Shown here: in pieces, positions 1-8,950 of the stretch
Numbering within the stretch: the first letter of the stretch is position 1
Layout of the letters: each line of letters begins with the position of its first letter
Assembly (NCBI RefSeq): GCF_036867195.1
Contig: NZ_JBAJII010000001.1
Coordinates: 2,542,001-2,606,000 of the forward strand
Origin: Arthrobacter sp. Soc17.1.1.1
GTDB taxonomy: Bacteria; Actinomycetota; Actinomycetes; Actinomycetales; Micrococcaceae
Length of the DNA: 64,000 nt
Direction: 5' to 3'
Notes under the pieces: model-generated
The model's input: the letters and a program-made list of their open reading frames with translations, nothing else
The model's database searches: none
Told to the model about the DNA's origin: nothing
Translations under genes and position numbers: made by a program

Positions 1-83
1 TGGGACAGTGCCCCGTCGAGGTACTCGTACAGCCGCTCGATCCTCGAGTCGGCGCAGTCTCCCAAACTCCCGCAATCGCTCAT
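1..83 (-). CDS. rsrA: RsrA-like mycothiol-system anti-sigma factor (N-terminal fragment)
   Basis: Only the first 27 codons are in the window; the gene runs off the left edge. The visible start reads [10 protein letters not shown] followed by [12 protein letters not shown], matching the N-terminus of RsrA/RshA-type zinc anti-sigma factors, which hold SigR inactive until thiol oxidation releases zinc. The start ATG overlaps the sigR stop as ATGA, so the two are translationally coupled. The family's H-x3-C-x2-C zinc ligands lie outside the window and could not be checked. The call rests on the N-terminus plus position immediately after sigR. Confidence 0.85.
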   Translation of the reverse strand, partial: MSDCGSLGDCADSRIERLYEYLDGALS

Positions 84-775
84 TTCTTCATCTCCTGTTC
101 CTTGCCCGCTGCACCTGCGGTGACCGGGGTCTTGGCACCAGCACCGATGGTGGTGCCCAGTCCCCGCTCGTGCGCGTACTCGGCGAGCAGTTCCCGCAGC
201 AGCTTGCGGCCGCGATGCAGCCGGGACATGACGGTCCCGATGGGCGTGTTCATGATTTCCGATATTTCCTTGTACGCGAAGCCCTCCACGTCGGAGAAGT
301 ACACGGCGAGCCTGAACTCCTCCGGGATCGCCTGCAGCGCGCTCTTCACGTCGGAGTCGGGCAGGTGGTCCAGCGCCTCGGCCTCCGCCGACCGCAGTCC
401 CGTCGAGGTGTGCTCGGCCGCCTTCGCGAGCTGCCAGTCCTCGATGGTGTCCGAGTGGGACTGCAGGGGCTCGCGCTGCCGCTTGCGGTAGAGGTTGATG
501 TACGTGTTGGTGAGGATCCGGTACAGCCACGCCTTCAGGTTGGTTCCCGGCTTGTACTGGTGGAAGGCGGAGAACGCCTTGGTGTAGGCCTCCTGCACCA
601 GGTCCTCGGCGTCGCTCGGGTTCCGGGCCATGCGCATCGCCGCGGAGTAGAGCTGGTCCACGTACTGCATGGCGTCACGCTCGAAGCGCGCCTTACGGTC
701 CGCCTCGGACTCCGTCGACACGTCCAACTCTGCATCTTCGGCCTGGCTGCTGCCTGCGGGGGCTGTGGTATTCAT
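80..775 (-). CDS. sigR: ECF RNA polymerase sigma factor SigR/SigH (thiol-oxidative stress)
   Basis: Group IV sigma factor, 231 residues from the ATG at 775. Region 2 contains [14 protein letters not shown] and the -10 recognition helix area with [19 protein letters not shown]. Region 4 contains [19 protein letters not shown] and [14 protein letters not shown]. In relatives it directs thioredoxin, mycothiol and proteostasis genes when RsrA is oxidised. rsrA follows with a 4-nt overlap. The ATG at 775 has only a weak Shine-Dalgarno sequence, while an in-frame ATG at 901 has a good one (GAGAGGGG, 8-nt spacing) and lies downstream of a SigR-type promoter. A longer isoform is therefore possible. 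The C-terminal ~25 residues are rich in Ala/Gly/Thr and look like a tail. Confidence 0.93.
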   Translation of the reverse strand: MNTTAPAGSSQAEDAELDVSTESEADRKARFERDAMQYVDQLYSAAMRMARNPSDAEDLVQEAYTKAFSAFHQYKPGTNLKAWLYRILTNTYINLYRKRQREPLQSHSDTIEDWQLAKAAEHTSTGLRSAEAEALDHLPDSDVKSALQAIPEEFRLAVYFSDVEGFAYKEISEIMNTPIGTVMSRLHRGRKLLRELLAEYAHERGLGTTIGAGAKTPVTAGAAGKEQEMKK

Positions 776-901
776 CGTGCCAAAGTCTACGCGCCGAACC
801 CGCGCGCGCCCCGTGGGGGCGTCGAGCTTGACCGTCGTCGTGAGCTGGAATCCCGGTCTGTCGACCGTCCTGTCGACCGTCGCGGTCCGTGCACCTGTCA
901 T
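776..901 (-). other. In-frame 42-codon N-terminal extension of sigR (possible long isoform)
   Basis: The sigR frame stays open upstream to an ATG at 901, preceded by GAGAGGGG with 8-nt spacing. The extension starts [14 protein letters not shown] and carries no recognisable domain. Streptomyces coelicolor SigR has a comparable unstable long isoform made from its stress-induced transcript. Here the SigR-type promoter at 944-969 would give a transcript that includes the 901 start. Which start is used cannot be decided from sequence alone. Confidence 0.5.
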
Positions 902-943
902 CCGTGCGTCCCCTCTCGCCTGCCGTTCCCTTACCCCCTCTCC

Positions 944-969
944 AACCTGCCCGCGGCCCCTTCTATTCC
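944..969 (-). promoter_or_regulatory. SigR-type autoregulatory promoter upstream of sigR
   Basis: On the minus strand GGAAT (969-965) is separated by exactly 18 nt from GTT (946-944). This matches the GGAAT-N18-GTT consensus of SigR/SigH promoters. Transcription would start near 937, about 36 nt before the ATG at 901 and about 160 nt before the ATG at 775. It implies positive autoregulation of sigR-rsrA. Confidence 0.75.
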
Positions 970-1110
970 TGTTGCCGGCCTGCCGGCCGGCAGTTTCCGG
1001 ATCGCCCCGTGCCGCACGGCATGCAAAACTGGACCCAGCGTGCTGAGTACTTCCCTGACGCAGTCCCGAACCGATGTCCGGCGTACCCCGCCGGCACCCA
1101 GGAGGCAGTT

Positions 1111-1659
1111 GTGACCCTTGTCCGCGTAATCGCCCGACCCCTGCTCGCCAGCAGCTTCGTGTTCTCCGGCGTCGACCGGGTCCGCACGGCCGGTGCCACG
1201 GCCCCGCAGCTCAAGCCCGTCCTGGCGGGCGTCACCAAGGTGGTCCCGTCCGCCGCCGCACTCACGAGCAACGAGAAGCTCGTGGGCCAGGTCCTCGGCG
1301 CCACGCAGGTCGGTGCGGCACTCCTGCTCGGCATCGGGCGGTTCTCCCGCGTCGCGGCACTGCTGCTGACCGTGACCGCGACGGTCAACGCCCTCGTCGA
1401 CTACCGCGCGGCGGACGCCTCGACGCCGGCGGCCAAGAAGGCCCGCCGCGCGCAGCTGCTCAAGCACCTCTCGCTCATCGGTGCCGTCCTGCTCGCCGCC
1501 GTGGACACCAACGGCCGCCCGGGCATCGCCTGGCGCGCCGAGCACCTCGCCCTGGATGCGAAGAAGAACGCCGCCGGCTTCCGTAAGGACGCCCGCAAGC
1601 AGCTGAAGAAGGCCGACCAGGCCGTGCGCAAGACCGCCGCCGACGTCGTCGGTTCCTGA
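1111..1659 (+). CDS. DoxX family membrane protein
   Basis: 182-residue protein with GTG start preceded by AGGAGG (1100-1105, 5-nt spacing). It begins with [18 protein letters not shown], the usual first helix of DoxX-type proteins. Further hydrophobic segments follow around [37 protein letters not shown] and [13 protein letters not shown], giving about four membrane helices. The last ~40 residues are charged, rich in Lys/Ala and probably cytoplasmic. DoxX proteins have been linked to respiratory or redox membrane complexes, but the role of this one is unknown. It lies between sigR (divergent) and aroA, which starts 5 nt after its stop, so it probably shares a transcript with aroA and rsgA. 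Confidence 0.8.
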   Translation: MTLVRVIARPLLASSFVFSGVDRVRTAGATAPQLKPVLAGVTKVVPSAAALTSNEKLVGQVLGATQVGAALLLGIGRFSRVAALLLTVTATVNALVDYRAADASTPAAKKARRAQLLKHLSLIGAVLLAAVDTNGRPGIAWRAEHLALDAKKNAAGFRKDARKQLKKADQAVRKTAADVVGS

Positions 1660-1664
1660 CCGAC

Positions 1665-3068
1665 ATGACCGTCACCTCAGGCGGGGTGTCCGACCAGGCT
1701 CTGTGGCGGGCGCCCCGCCTGATGCGTCCCGTGGACGCCGAGGTCTCCGTCCCCGGCTCGAAATCGCTCACCAACCGCTACCTCGTCCTCGCGGCCCTGG
1801 CCGACGGCCCGTGCCTCATCCGGCGGCCCCTCCACTCGCGTGACTCCGCACTGATGGTGGGCGCCCTGCGGGCACTCGGCGCCGTCATCGAGGAGGTGCC
1901 GGGCGACGGCGGCTTCGGCCCGGACCTCCGCGTCACCCCCCTGCAGGCCGGCGCCGGCACGCCGGCGGACCGGGCCGTCGACTGCGGGCTCGCCGGCACG
2001 GTCATGCGCTTCGTCCCGCCCCTCGCGGGACTCGTCACCGGCACCACCGGGTTCGACGGTGACCCGCATGCCCGCCGCCGCCCGATGGGCAGCATCATCG
2101 CCGCCCTGCGCGGCCTCGGGGTGGCGGTCGACGACGCCGGGTCCGGTGCACTGCCGTTCAGCATCGAGGGTGACGGGCGCGTCCGCGGCGGGCGACTGGT
2201 CATCGACGCGTCCGCGTCCTCCCAGTTCGTCTCGGCGCTGCTCCTCGCGGGCGCCCGCTTCACCGACGGACTGCACCTCGAGCACGTCGGCAAGCCCGTC
2301 CCCAGCCTCGACCACGTGCGGATGACCGTGTCGGTGCTGCGGTCCCTCGGCGTGGCCGTCGACGATTCCGTCCCGGACCACTGGCGGGTCTCCCCCGGGG
2401 CCATCGCGGCCTTCGACGTGGCCGTGGAACCGGATCTCTCCAACGCCGGACCGTTCCTCGCGGCCGCCCTCGTCACCGGCGGCACCGTCCGCGTACGCAA
2501 CTGGCCCGACGGCACCACCCAGGTGGGCGACGCCTGGCGACGCATCCTGCCGCTCATGGGCGCGCGGACGAGCCTCGAGGACGGCGTCCTGACCGTCACG
2601 GGCGGGCCCTCGATCTCCGGCGGCACGTTCGCCGACACCTCCGAGCTCGCACCCACGGTCGCGGCCCTGTGCGCCCTGGCGGACACGCCGTCGACCCTCA
2701 CGGGCATCGCGCACCTGCGCGGCCACGAGACGGACCGCCTCGCCGCGCTGGTCGCCGAGATCAACGCCCTCGGCGGTGACGCCGAGGAGACGGCCGACGG
2801 CCTCGTCATCCGCCCGGCCCCCCTACACGGCGGCGTCTTCCGCACCTACGACGACCACCGCATGGCGACCGCCGGGGCGATCATCGGGCTGGCCGTGGAC
2901 GGTGTCGAGGTCGAGAACATCGGGACCACCGCCAAGACCCTGCCCGAATTCCCCGCCCTCTGGGCCACGGTCACGGGGACGGGCACCAGCACGGGGACCG
3001 GCACGGGGACCGGCACGGGGACCGGCACGGGCACCAGGACGGGCACCAGCACGGCGGACCGGGCATGA
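1665..3068 (+). CDS. aroA: 3-phosphoshikimate 1-carboxyvinyltransferase (EPSP synthase)
   Basis: Sixth step of the shikimate pathway: transfers enolpyruvyl from PEP to shikimate-3-phosphate. Family landmarks include [18 protein letters not shown] near the N-terminus, [18 protein letters not shown], the [11 protein letters not shown] segment, [11 protein letters not shown] and the C-terminal [16 protein letters not shown]. The protein is 467 residues, longer than the usual ~430-440. The excess is a Thr/Gly tail (about 30 residues of TG repeats) encoded by 12-bp tandem repeats. The catalytic body is complete before the tail. The stop overlaps the rsgA start (ATGA). sigR, aroA and rsgA are also neighbours in mycobacteria. 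Confidence 0.97.
   Translation: MTVTSGGVSDQALWRAPRLMRPVDAEVSVPGSKSLTNRYLVLAALADGPCLIRRPLHSRDSALMVGALRALGAVIEEVPGDGGFGPDLRVTPLQAGAGTPADRAVDCGLAGTVMRFVPPLAGLVTGTTGFDGDPHARRRPMGSIIAALRGLGVAVDDAGSGALPFSIEGDGRVRGGRLVIDASASSQFVSALLLAGARFTDGLHLEHVGKPVPSLDHVRMTVSVLRSLGVAVDDSVPDHWRVSPGAIAAFDVAVEPDLSNAGPFLAAALVTGGTVRVRNWPDGTTQVGDAWRRILPLMGARTSLEDGVLTVTGGPSISGGTFADTSELAPTVAALCALADTPSTLTGIAHLRGHETDRLAALVAEINALGGDAEETADGLVIRPAPLHGGVFRTYDDHRMATAGAIIGLAVDGVEVENIGTTAKTLPEFPALWATVTGTGTSTGTGTGTGTGTGTGTRTGTSTADRA
2973..3053 (+). repeat. 12-bp minisatellite at the 3' end of aroA
   Basis: Three perfect tandem copies of ACGGGGACCGGC (2991-3026) are flanked on both sides by diverged copies, covering about 80 bp. 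They encode an alternating Thr-Gly tail, with Ser or Arg where units diverge. The unit length is a multiple of three, so copy-number change would alter tail length without breaking the frame. Confidence 0.85.
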
Positions 3069-4195
3069 GCGAGGCCGGCAACCGCCGCGGATCGCGGGCC
3101 TGGGACGAGTCCGACGTGCGGATCCGTCCCAACAAGAAGGGGTCCCGTCCGCGCACCAAGACACGGCCCGCCTACGACGACGCCGTGACCGGGCGCGTGG
3201 TGACCGTCGACCGCGGCCGCTACACCACCGTGGTGGACGAGGACACCCCCGACGAGCGGACCGTCGTCGCCGCCCGTGCGCGCGAGCTGCGCCGCAGCGC
3301 CGTCGTCGCCGGGGACCTCGTGGCCCTCGTCGGCGATCTGTCCGGCGGCCCCGACTCCCTCGCGCGCCTCGTCCGGATCGAGGAGCGGCGCACCGTCCTG
3401 CGCCGCAGCGCGGACGACACGGACCCCGTGGAACGGGTGGTCGTCGCCAACGCGGACCAGCTCGTCATCGTCGTCGCCGCAGCCAACCCGGAACCGCGCA
3501 CGGGGTTCATCGACCGTGCCCTCGTGGCTGCCTACGACGCCGGGATCGAGCCGCTCCTGTGCATCACCAAGGCCGACCTCCGCGACCCGGCCGCGCTCCT
3601 CGCCAACTACGAGCACCTCGACCTGCGCGTGATCATCAGCAGGACGGACGAGGGCGTGGGGATCGAGGCCACGTCCGACGACGGCGAGTCGGCGCGCCTC
3701 TCGCACGGCGCCGTCGACGCGCTCCGCGACGAACTCGACGGGCAGGTCAGCGTGCTGCTCGGGCACTCCGGCGTCGGGAAGTCGACCATGGTGAACGCCC
3801 TCACCGGGTCCACGCGCGCCACGGGCGGCGTCAACGCCGTCACGGGCAGGGGACGCCACACGTCGTCGTCGGCCCTGGCCCTGAAAGCTGCCGATGCCGC
3901 CCCGGGCACCTGGATCATCGACACCCCCGGCATCCGGTCGTTCGGCCTCGCGCACGTGGACGCCGACCGCATCCTGAAGGCGTTCCCCGATCTCGAGCCG
4001 GGGACCGAGCGCTGCGAGCGCGGGTGCCGGCACGACGACAACGCCGTGGACTGCGGACTCGACAGCTATGTGGAGGAGGGACTCGCCGGGGAGTCCGGGC
4101 CCGTCCGCCTCGCCAGCCTGCGGCGCCTGCTGACGGCCGGCACGGCGGAGGCACGGGGCAGCGCCCACGACGCGAAGGAGCTCGGCCAGCAGTGA
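3065..4195 (+). CDS. rsgA: Ribosome small-subunit-dependent GTPase A
   Basis: 376-residue circularly permuted GTPase that assists late 30S subunit maturation. The order is an OB-fold N-terminal part, then G4 (CITKADLRD), then the P-loop [12 protein letters not shown], then the G3-like [12 protein letters not shown]-terminal zinc-binding segment [14 protein letters not shown] supplies the Cys/His ligands expected of RsgA/YjeQ. The N-terminus is basic ([17 protein letters not shown]). It is translationally coupled to aroA by a 4-nt overlap. A G+C-rich hairpin follows 2 nt after the stop codon. Confidence 0.96.
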   Translation: MSEAGNRRGSRAWDESDVRIRPNKKGSRPRTKTRPAYDDAVTGRVVTVDRGRYTTVVDEDTPDERTVVAARARELRRSAVVAGDLVALVGDLSGGPDSLARLVRIEERRTVLRRSADDTDPVERVVVANADQLVIVVAAANPEPRTGFIDRALVAAYDAGIEPLLCITKADLRDPAALLANYEHLDLRVIISRTDEGVGIEATSDDGESARLSHGAVDALRDELDGQVSVLLGHSGVGKSTMVNALTGSTRATGGVNAVTGRGRHTSSSALALKAADAAPGTWIIDTPGIRSFGLAHVDADRILKAFPDLEPGTERCERGCRHDDNAVDCGLDSYVEEGLAGESGPVRLASLRRLLTAGTAEARGSAHDAKELGQQ

Positions 4196-4197
4196 CG

Positions 4198-4216
4198 CCC
4201 GGCACACGATGCCGGG
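4198..4216 (+). terminator. Hairpin after rsgA
   Basis: CCCGGCA (4198-4204) pairs perfectly with TGCCGGG (4210-4216) across a 5-nt loop, just after the rsgA stop. No T-run follows, so it is only a candidate terminator or transcript-end stabiliser. Confidence 0.4.
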
Positions 4217-4381
4217 TGCCGGCTCCCGGACTGTTACAGTGAACGCAGTTGTTGTTTGCGCATTACATCTCTAAGCCTTGACCCTCCACCTGGAGTTCGA
4301 CAGCTTTTTTGATAAGCGGGTAACGAACACCACGATGAGCCCCCGATCGTCGGGACGCTCTCCCAGGTAAGGATGTACGAC

Positions 4382-4585
4382 ATGGCTACTGGCACAGTGA
4401 AATGGTTCAACGCCGAAAAGGGCTTCGGCTTCATCGCTCCCGAGGACGGCGGCGCTGACGTGTTCGCCCACTTCTCCGCGATCAACTCGAACGGCTACCG
4501 TTCCCTCGAAGAGAACCAGAAGGTCAACTTCGAGACCACCCAGGGCCCCAAGGGTCCCCAGGCCGAGAACATCACCGTTCTCTGA
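4382..4585 (+). CDS. cspA: Cold shock protein (CspA family)
   Basis: 67-residue single cold-shock domain that binds single-stranded RNA/DNA. It shows [15 protein letters not shown] (RNP1 KGFGFI) and DVFAHFSAI (RNP2). Its length is typical of free-standing bacterial Csp. The ATG at 4382 is preferred over the in-frame ATG at 4373 because AAGGA lies 8 nt upstream of the former and abuts the latter. The region 4217-4381 is probably a long 5' leader, usual for cold-shock mRNAs. I see no gene in it and cannot assign its promoter with confidence. A strong hairpin follows the gene. Confidence 0.95.
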   Translation: MATGTVKWFNAEKGFGFIAPEDGGADVFAHFSAINSNGYRSLEENQKVNFETTQGPKGPQAENITVL

Positions 4586-4617
4586 TCCCCTCCCGTGCCG
4601 CAGTGCGGCGACGGACC

Positions 4618-4655
4618 GGAAGCCACCGTGCGGCGCGAGCCCGCGGTGGCTTTCC
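4618..4655 (+). terminator. Rho-independent-like terminator of cspA
   Basis: AAGCCACCG (4620-4628) pairs perfectly with CGGTGGCTT (4644-4652) and is followed by a short TTT/CC stretch. It sits 33 nt after the cspA stop and well before hisN. Confidence 0.65.
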
Positions 4656-4724
4656 GCTGTCCGGGCACACCCGCCCCGTACCGGCAGCGCATGATGTGCC
4701 CGCCCAGAGGATAGGTTGATCGGT

Positions 4725-5534
4725 ATGAGTTTCACGCAGGGCTACAACGACGACCTCCGTCTCGCCCACATCATGGCCGATTCGGTGGACGACCAGACCA
4801 TGGCCCGCTTCAAGGCGCTCGACCTGCGCGTCGAGACCAAGCCGGACCTCACCCCCGTGACGGACGCCGACAAGAGCGCCGAGGAGGCCATCCGCGGCCA
4901 GCTCTCCCGGGCCAGGCCGCGGGACGCGGTGCTCGGCGAGGAGTTCGGCAGCACCGGCTCGGGCTCGCGCCGCTGGGTCATCGACCCCATCGACGGGACC
5001 AAGAACTTCGTGCGCGGCGTGCCCGTGTGGGCGACCCTCATCTCCCTGATCGACGACGGCCGGCCGGTCGTCGGCCTGGTCAGCGCGCCGGCACTCGGGA
5101 AGCGGTGGTGGGCGGCGCAGGGCACCGGTGCCTACACCGGGAAGTCGCTCGCCGCCGCGCAGCGCCTCCGCGTCTCCAACGTCTCCCGGCTCGCGGACGC
5201 CTCGCTGTCCTACTCCAGCCTCTCCGGCTGGCGCGAGCGCGGCGCCCTGGCGGAGTTCGTCAACCTGACCGACCGCGTGTGGCGCACCCGCGCCTACGGC
5301 GACTTCTGGTCCTACTGCCTCGTGGCCGAGGGTTCCGTCGACATCGCGTGCGAGCCGGAGCTCAACCTGCACGACATGGCAGCGCTCGTGCCCATCGTGA
5401 CCGAGGCCGGCGGCCGGTTCACGTCGCTCGACGGCGAGGACGGCCCCTTCGGCGGCAACGCCCTCGCGACCAACGGGTCCCTGCACAGCGAGGTCCTGCG
5501 GACCCTCAACCCGGACGTGGATGACCTCCTATAG
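4725..5534 (+). CDS. hisN: Histidinol-phosphatase, inositol monophosphatase family
   Basis: 269-residue metal-dependent phosphatase of the IMPase superfamily; actinobacterial orthologues serve as histidinol-phosphate phosphatase in histidine synthesis. Metal-site motifs are present: GEEFG, then [15 protein letters not shown], and the second half ...[22 protein letters not shown]. The ATG at 4725 is preferred over a TTG at 4716 on Shine-Dalgarno spacing (AGG 9 nt upstream). The substrate could alternatively be inositol phosphate. The downstream methyltransferase starts 14 nt before this stop, so both are probably co-transcribed. Confidence 0.87.
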   Translation: MSFTQGYNDDLRLAHIMADSVDDQTMARFKALDLRVETKPDLTPVTDADKSAEEAIRGQLSRARPRDAVLGEEFGSTGSGSRRWVIDPIDGTKNFVRGVPVWATLISLIDDGRPVVGLVSAPALGKRWWAAQGTGAYTGKSLAAAQRLRVSNVSRLADASLSYSSLSGWRERGALAEFVNLTDRVWRTRAYGDFWSYCLVAEGSVDIACEPELNLHDMAALVPIVTEAGGRFTSLDGEDGPFGGNALATNGSLHSEVLRTLNPDVDDLL

Positions 5535-6309
5535 CAGCCCGCGCGGCTCGCAGGGCGGACCACGCCTCGCCGGGCAGCGCCGCCGCGAGCTGGCGGACGC
5601 CTACCTCTCCGGTGCGGGACGGTACGACCGCGTGCGGCCCGGCTATCCCGCCGCCGTGGCCGACTGGGTCGTCCCCCCGCAGGCCTGCAGGGCTGCCGAT
5701 ATCGGTGCCGGGACCGGGATCTTCACCGCCCTCCTGGTGGACCGCGCCCTCGAGGTGACCGCGGTCGATCCGTCCGAGGACATGCTGGCCGTCCTGGCGA
5801 CGAGACTGCCCGGCGTGCCCGCCCTCCCCGGCACCGCCGAGCACTCCCCCCTGCCGGACGCCTCCGTCGACCTCCTCACGCTCGCCCAGACCTGGCACTG
5901 GTGCGACCACCCGGCGGCGGTCCGCGAAGCCGCCCGCGTGCTGACGCCCGGCGGCCGGCTCGCGCTGCTGTGGAACCAGCTCGACGTCTCCCTGCCCTGG
6001 GTGCACCGCCTGTCCCGCATCATGCACGCCGGCGACGTGTTCTCCCCCGCGTACCGCCCGACGTTCGGGCCGTCCTTCGGGCCCCCGGAGGACTTCCTCG
6101 TGCACTGGTCGCAGGAGCTCACCGTTCCCGCCCTCCTGGACCTGGCCCGCTCCCGCAGCCACTACCGGCGCGCCTCGCCCATCGGACGCGCCCGCGTCGA
6201 GACCAACCTGCGCTGGTACCTCACCGAGTACCTCGCGTTCCCGCCCGATGCCGTGGTGCGGCTCCCCTACTACACCCACGCCTGGCGGGCCCAGCTGCTC
6301 CCGCGCTAG
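5521..6309 (+). CDS. Class I SAM-dependent methyltransferase
   Basis: 262-residue protein with a Methyltransferase_11-type core. Motif [16 protein letters not shown] binds S-adenosylmethionine, VDPSEDML is motif II, and [23 protein letters not shown] with [11 protein letters not shown] are the later motifs. The N-terminal [14 protein letters not shown] is typical of small-molecule methyltransferases of the UbiE/YcgJ-like group. The substrate cannot be predicted. The start overlaps the end of hisN by 14 nt. The metal-transport operon starts 31 nt after its stop but has its own operator. Confidence 0.82.
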   Translation: MTSYSSPRGSQGGPRLAGQRRRELADAYLSGAGRYDRVRPGYPAAVADWVVPPQACRAADIGAGTGIFTALLVDRALEVTAVDPSEDMLAVLATRLPGVPALPGTAEHSPLPDASVDLLTLAQTWHWCDHPAAVREAARVLTPGGRLALLWNQLDVSLPWVHRLSRIMHAGDVFSPAYRPTFGPSFGPPEDFLVHWSQELTVPALLDLARSRSHYRRASPIGRARVETNLRWYLTEYLAFPPDAVVRLPYYTHAWRAQLLPR

Positions 6310-6310
6310 A

Positions 6311-6326
6311 TTTCGGCATGCCTAAA
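6311..6326. promoter_or_regulatory. DtxR/MntR-type operator upstream of the metal ABC operon
   Basis: TTTCGGCATGCCTAAA is a 16-bp palindrome with one mismatch from a perfect TTTAGGCATGCCTAAA. It resembles DtxR/MntR boxes of actinobacteria. It lies immediately upstream of a TAGTTT -10-like element (6330-6335), so bound repressor would block polymerase. The operon's last gene encodes a DtxR-family protein, the likely ligand. Confidence 0.75.
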
Positions 6327-6333
6327 GGCTAGT

Positions 6334-6349
6334 TTGAGGTATGCCTCGG
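6334..6349. promoter_or_regulatory. Second, weaker DtxR/MntR-like box overlapping the start codon
   Basis: TTGAGGTATGCCTCGG matches the same palindrome in about 11 of 16 positions, centred 23 bp downstream of the first box. It contains the ATG (6341) of the substrate-binding protein. Two boxes about two helical turns apart suggest cooperative binding. Confidence 0.5.
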
Positions 6350-7264
6350 AATCTGCCCGGCGGGTCCGCCCCTGCACGCATCGCGCAGTGCCTGGTCCTC
6401 CTCGCCGTGCTCGGCGGATGCGTCGCCTCCCCCGGGCGCCAGGCGCCGGAGGACGACCGGCCACTCGTCCTGACCACCTTCTCGGTGCTCGCGGATCTGG
6501 CCGGTGAGGTCGCCGGCGGGCACGTGCGCGTCGAGTCCATCACGAAGGTCGGAGCGGAGATCCACGGGTACGAGCCGACGCCGTCCGACCTCGTCCGGGC
6601 GCAGGACGCCGATCTCATCCTCGACAACGGGCTCGGGCTCGAGCGGTGGTTCGAGCGCTTCCTCACCGCCGTCGACGCGCCGCACGTGGTCCTGTCCGAC
6701 GGCGTGGAGCCCGTGGACATCCGCTCGGGCGACTACAGCGGGCACGCGAACCCGCATGCCTGGATGTCCCCGCTCGCCGCGCAGGTCTACGTGGACAACA
6801 CCGTGGAGGCCCTCTCCGGGCTCGCTCCCGAGCATGCCGCCGACTTCGAGGCGAACGGACGGCGGCTGAAGGACGAGCTGGCGGAACTGCTGGCCGCCTT
6901 CCGCGCCGACATCGCCGGCGTCGCCACACCGGCCCTGGTGACCTGCGAGGGGGCGTTCTCCTACCTCGCCCGCGACACCGGACTCGCGGAGGCGTTCATC
7001 TGGCCCGTGAACGCCGACTCCGAGGGGACTCCCCGCCAGATCCGCGACGTCATCGGTTTCGTCGAGGACCGCGGGGTACGGACGCTCTTCTGCGAGTCGA
7101 CGGTCAACGCCTCCGCGCAGGAGCAGGTGGCCCTCGCCACCGGCGCGGACCTCGGCGGCACGCTCTACGTGGACTCGCTCTCCGGACCCGACGGACCCGT
7201 GCCCACGTTCGTCGACCTCATCCGCTACGACCTCGAGACCATCGCGGAGGGGATCACACGATGA
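6341..7264 (+). CDS. Metal ABC transporter substrate-binding lipoprotein (Mn/Zn type)
   Basis: 307-residue cluster A-I (ZnuA/MntC/PsaA-like) solute-binding protein that would deliver Mn(II) or Zn(II) to the permease. A lipoprotein signal ends in LAVLGGC (lipobox, Cys27). Metal ligands are expected at EIHGYEPT, HANPHAWMSPL, a Glu in CEGAFSYLARD and CESTVN. No His-rich loop is seen, and regulation by a DtxR-family protein favours manganese. The ATG at 6341 has no properly spaced Shine-Dalgarno sequence. A TANNNT element ends 5 nt upstream, so the mRNA may be leaderless. The stop overlaps the ATPase start. Confidence 0.9.
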   Translation: MPRNLPGGSAPARIAQCLVLLAVLGGCVASPGRQAPEDDRPLVLTTFSVLADLAGEVAGGHVRVESITKVGAEIHGYEPTPSDLVRAQDADLILDNGLGLERWFERFLTAVDAPHVVLSDGVEPVDIRSGDYSGHANPHAWMSPLAAQVYVDNTVEALSGLAPEHAADFEANGRRLKDELAELLAAFRADIAGVATPALVTCEGAFSYLARDTGLAEAFIWPVNADSEGTPRQIRDVIGFVEDRGVRTLFCESTVNASAQEQVALATGADLGGTLYVDSLSGPDGPVPTFVDLIRYDLETIAEGITR

Positions 7265-8055
7265 CCACCGACCTGCAGCCCGGTGCCGCGGTGCTGGACG
7301 TCCGGCACCTCACCGTCCGCTACGACGAGGTGCACGCGCTCGACGACGTCTCGCTCACGCTGGCGGCCGGCAGGATCTGCGGGCTCATCGGCGTGAACGG
7401 CTCCGGGAAGTCGACCCTGTTCAAGGCCCTCATGGGGCTCCTGGTCCCGCGCGAGGGCAGCGTCGAGCTCTTCGGGACGACCACCACGCAGGCGCGGAAG
7501 CGGGGGCTCGTCGCCTACATGCCGCAGGCCGAGGAGGTCGACTGGACCTTCCCGGTCTCGGTCTCCGACGTCGTCGCGATGGGACTGTACGGGCGGCTGG
7601 GCGCCGCCCGCCGCCTCGGGGCCGCCGACCGCGCAGCGGTGGGCGACGCCCTGGAACGGGTGGGCCTCACCGCACTGCGCAGACGGCAGATCGGCCAGCT
7701 GTCCGGCGGCCAGCGCAAGCGGGTGTTCATCGCCCGGAGCATCGCGCAGGACGCCCGGCTGCTCCTGCTCGACGAGCCGTTCGCGGGCGTCGACCAGGCC
7801 AGCGAGCGTACGATGACGGACCTCCTGAAGGCCCTCCGCGACGAGGGCCGGTCGGTGCTCGTCTCGACCCACGATCTCGCCGGGGTCCCCGCCCTGTGCG
7901 ACGAGGCGGTCCTCCTGCACCGGCGCGTCCTGGCATCGGGTGACCCGGCGCAGGTGCTCACCCACGGCAACCTCGCGCGGGCCTTCGGATCCGCACCCGC
8001 GGACCCCGCGGACCCCACCCCGGCTGCGGCGTCGCGCTCCGACGGCGGTTTCTGA
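7261..8055 (+). CDS. Metal ABC transporter ATP-binding protein
   Basis: 264-residue ATPase of a manganese/zinc importer. Walker A is GVNGSGKST, the Q-loop region is AYMPQAEEVDW, the signature is LSGGQRKRV, Walker B is LLLLDEPFAGVD, and the switch His is in STHDLAG. AEEVDWTFPVSVSDVVAMG is characteristic of the Mn/Zn transporter branch (MntB/SitB/ZnuC). ATGA overlap with the binding-protein gene; the permease gene starts 1 nt after its stop. The Ala/Pro-rich last ~25 residues are a non-conserved tail. Confidence 0.94.
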   Translation: MTTDLQPGAAVLDVRHLTVRYDEVHALDDVSLTLAAGRICGLIGVNGSGKSTLFKALMGLLVPREGSVELFGTTTTQARKRGLVAYMPQAEEVDWTFPVSVSDVVAMGLYGRLGAARRLGAADRAAVGDALERVGLTALRRRQIGQLSGGQRKRVFIARSIAQDARLLLLDEPFAGVDQASERTMTDLLKALRDEGRSVLVSTHDLAGVPALCDEAVLLHRRVLASGDPAQVLTHGNLARAFGSAPADPADPTPAAASRSDGGF

Positions 8056-8056
8056 C

Positions 8057-8950
8057 ATGGACGTCCTCACCTTCCTCCTCGAACCGCTGCAGTACGGTTT
8101 CCTCACGCGGGCCCTCGCCGTGACGGTGGCCGCGGCCGTGGTGGCCGCCGTCCTCTCGTGCTGGCTGATCCTCATGGGCTGGTCGCTCATGGGCGACGCC
8201 GTCTCGCACGCCGTCCTCCCGGGCGTGGCCCTCGCCTACATCCTGGGGATCCCGTTCTCCATCGGCGCGTTCGTCTTCGGCGCGGGGGCGGTCGCGCTCA
8301 TCGGGGTGGTCCGCTCCACCACGAAGCTGAAGGCCGACACCGTGATCGGCGTGGTCTTCACGGCGCTCTTCGCGGCGGGCCTCGCCATCGTCTCGGCGAC
8401 GCCGTCCCAGATCGACCTCATGCACATCCTGTTCGGCAACGTCCTCGGGGTGTCCGCAGCCGATGTGTGGCAGGTGCTGGTCCTCGGCGCCGTGACCCTC
8501 GCCGTCCTGCTGTTCAAGCGGCGCGACCTCACCCTCCTCGCCTTCGACCGCACGCACGCCCACGTGATCGGGCTCAACATCCGGCTGCTGTCCGCCCTGC
8601 TGCTGGGGCTGCTCGCGCTCACCGTCGTCGTCGGGCTGCAGGCCGTCGGCATCATCCTCGTGGTGGCCATGCTCATCACCCCCGGTGCCACGGCCTTCCT
8701 GCTGTCCCGCAGCTTCGACCGCATGCTCGCCATCGCCGTCGTCCTCACCGTGGCGGCGTCCGTGGCCGGGATCTACGCGAGCTACTACCTGGACATCTCC
8801 ACCGGCGCGGCGGTGGTGCTGTGCCAGGCGCTCGTGTTCGCCGCCGTCTACCTCTTCGCCCGGCCGGACGGCATCCTCTGGCGGGCCCGACGGCGCTCCC
8901 GGGTGCGCTCCCGGGTGCGCAGCGGTCCGGCGGCCCGGACGGAGGCCTGA
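8057..8950 (+). CDS. Metal ABC transporter permease (ABC-3 family)
   Basis: 297-residue polytopic protein with about eight hydrophobic segments, matching the ABC-3/ZnuB/MntC permease family. Family-typical stretches include LMGWSLMGDAVSHAVLPGVA near the N-terminus, ILFGNVLGVSAADVW, and VGIILVVAMLITPGATAFLL. The final ~20 residues are Arg-rich, with RRRSRVRSRVRSG encoded by a short tandem repeat. It forms the channel with the preceding ATPase. The stop overlaps the regulator start by 1 nt (TGATG). Confidence 0.94.
   Translation: MDVLTFLLEPLQYGFLTRALAVTVAAAVVAAVLSCWLILMGWSLMGDAVSHAVLPGVALAYILGIPFSIGAFVFGAGAVALIGVVRSTTKLKADTVIGVVFTALFAAGLAIVSATPSQIDLMHILFGNVLGVSAADVWQVLVLGAVTLAVLLFKRRDLTLLAFDRTHAHVIGLNIRLLSALLLGLLALTVVVGLQAVGIILVVAMLITPGATAFLLSRSFDRMLAIAVVLTVAASVAGIYASYYLDISTGAAVVLCQALVFAAVYLFARPDGILWRARRRSRVRSRVRSGPAARTEA

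Noticed and set aside
1677..4207. Long minus-strand reading frames opposite aroA and rsgA
   Set aside because: They are high-GC shadow frames, rich in Arg/Gly/Pro, without family features or ribosome-binding sites. The plus-strand proteins are fully conserved.
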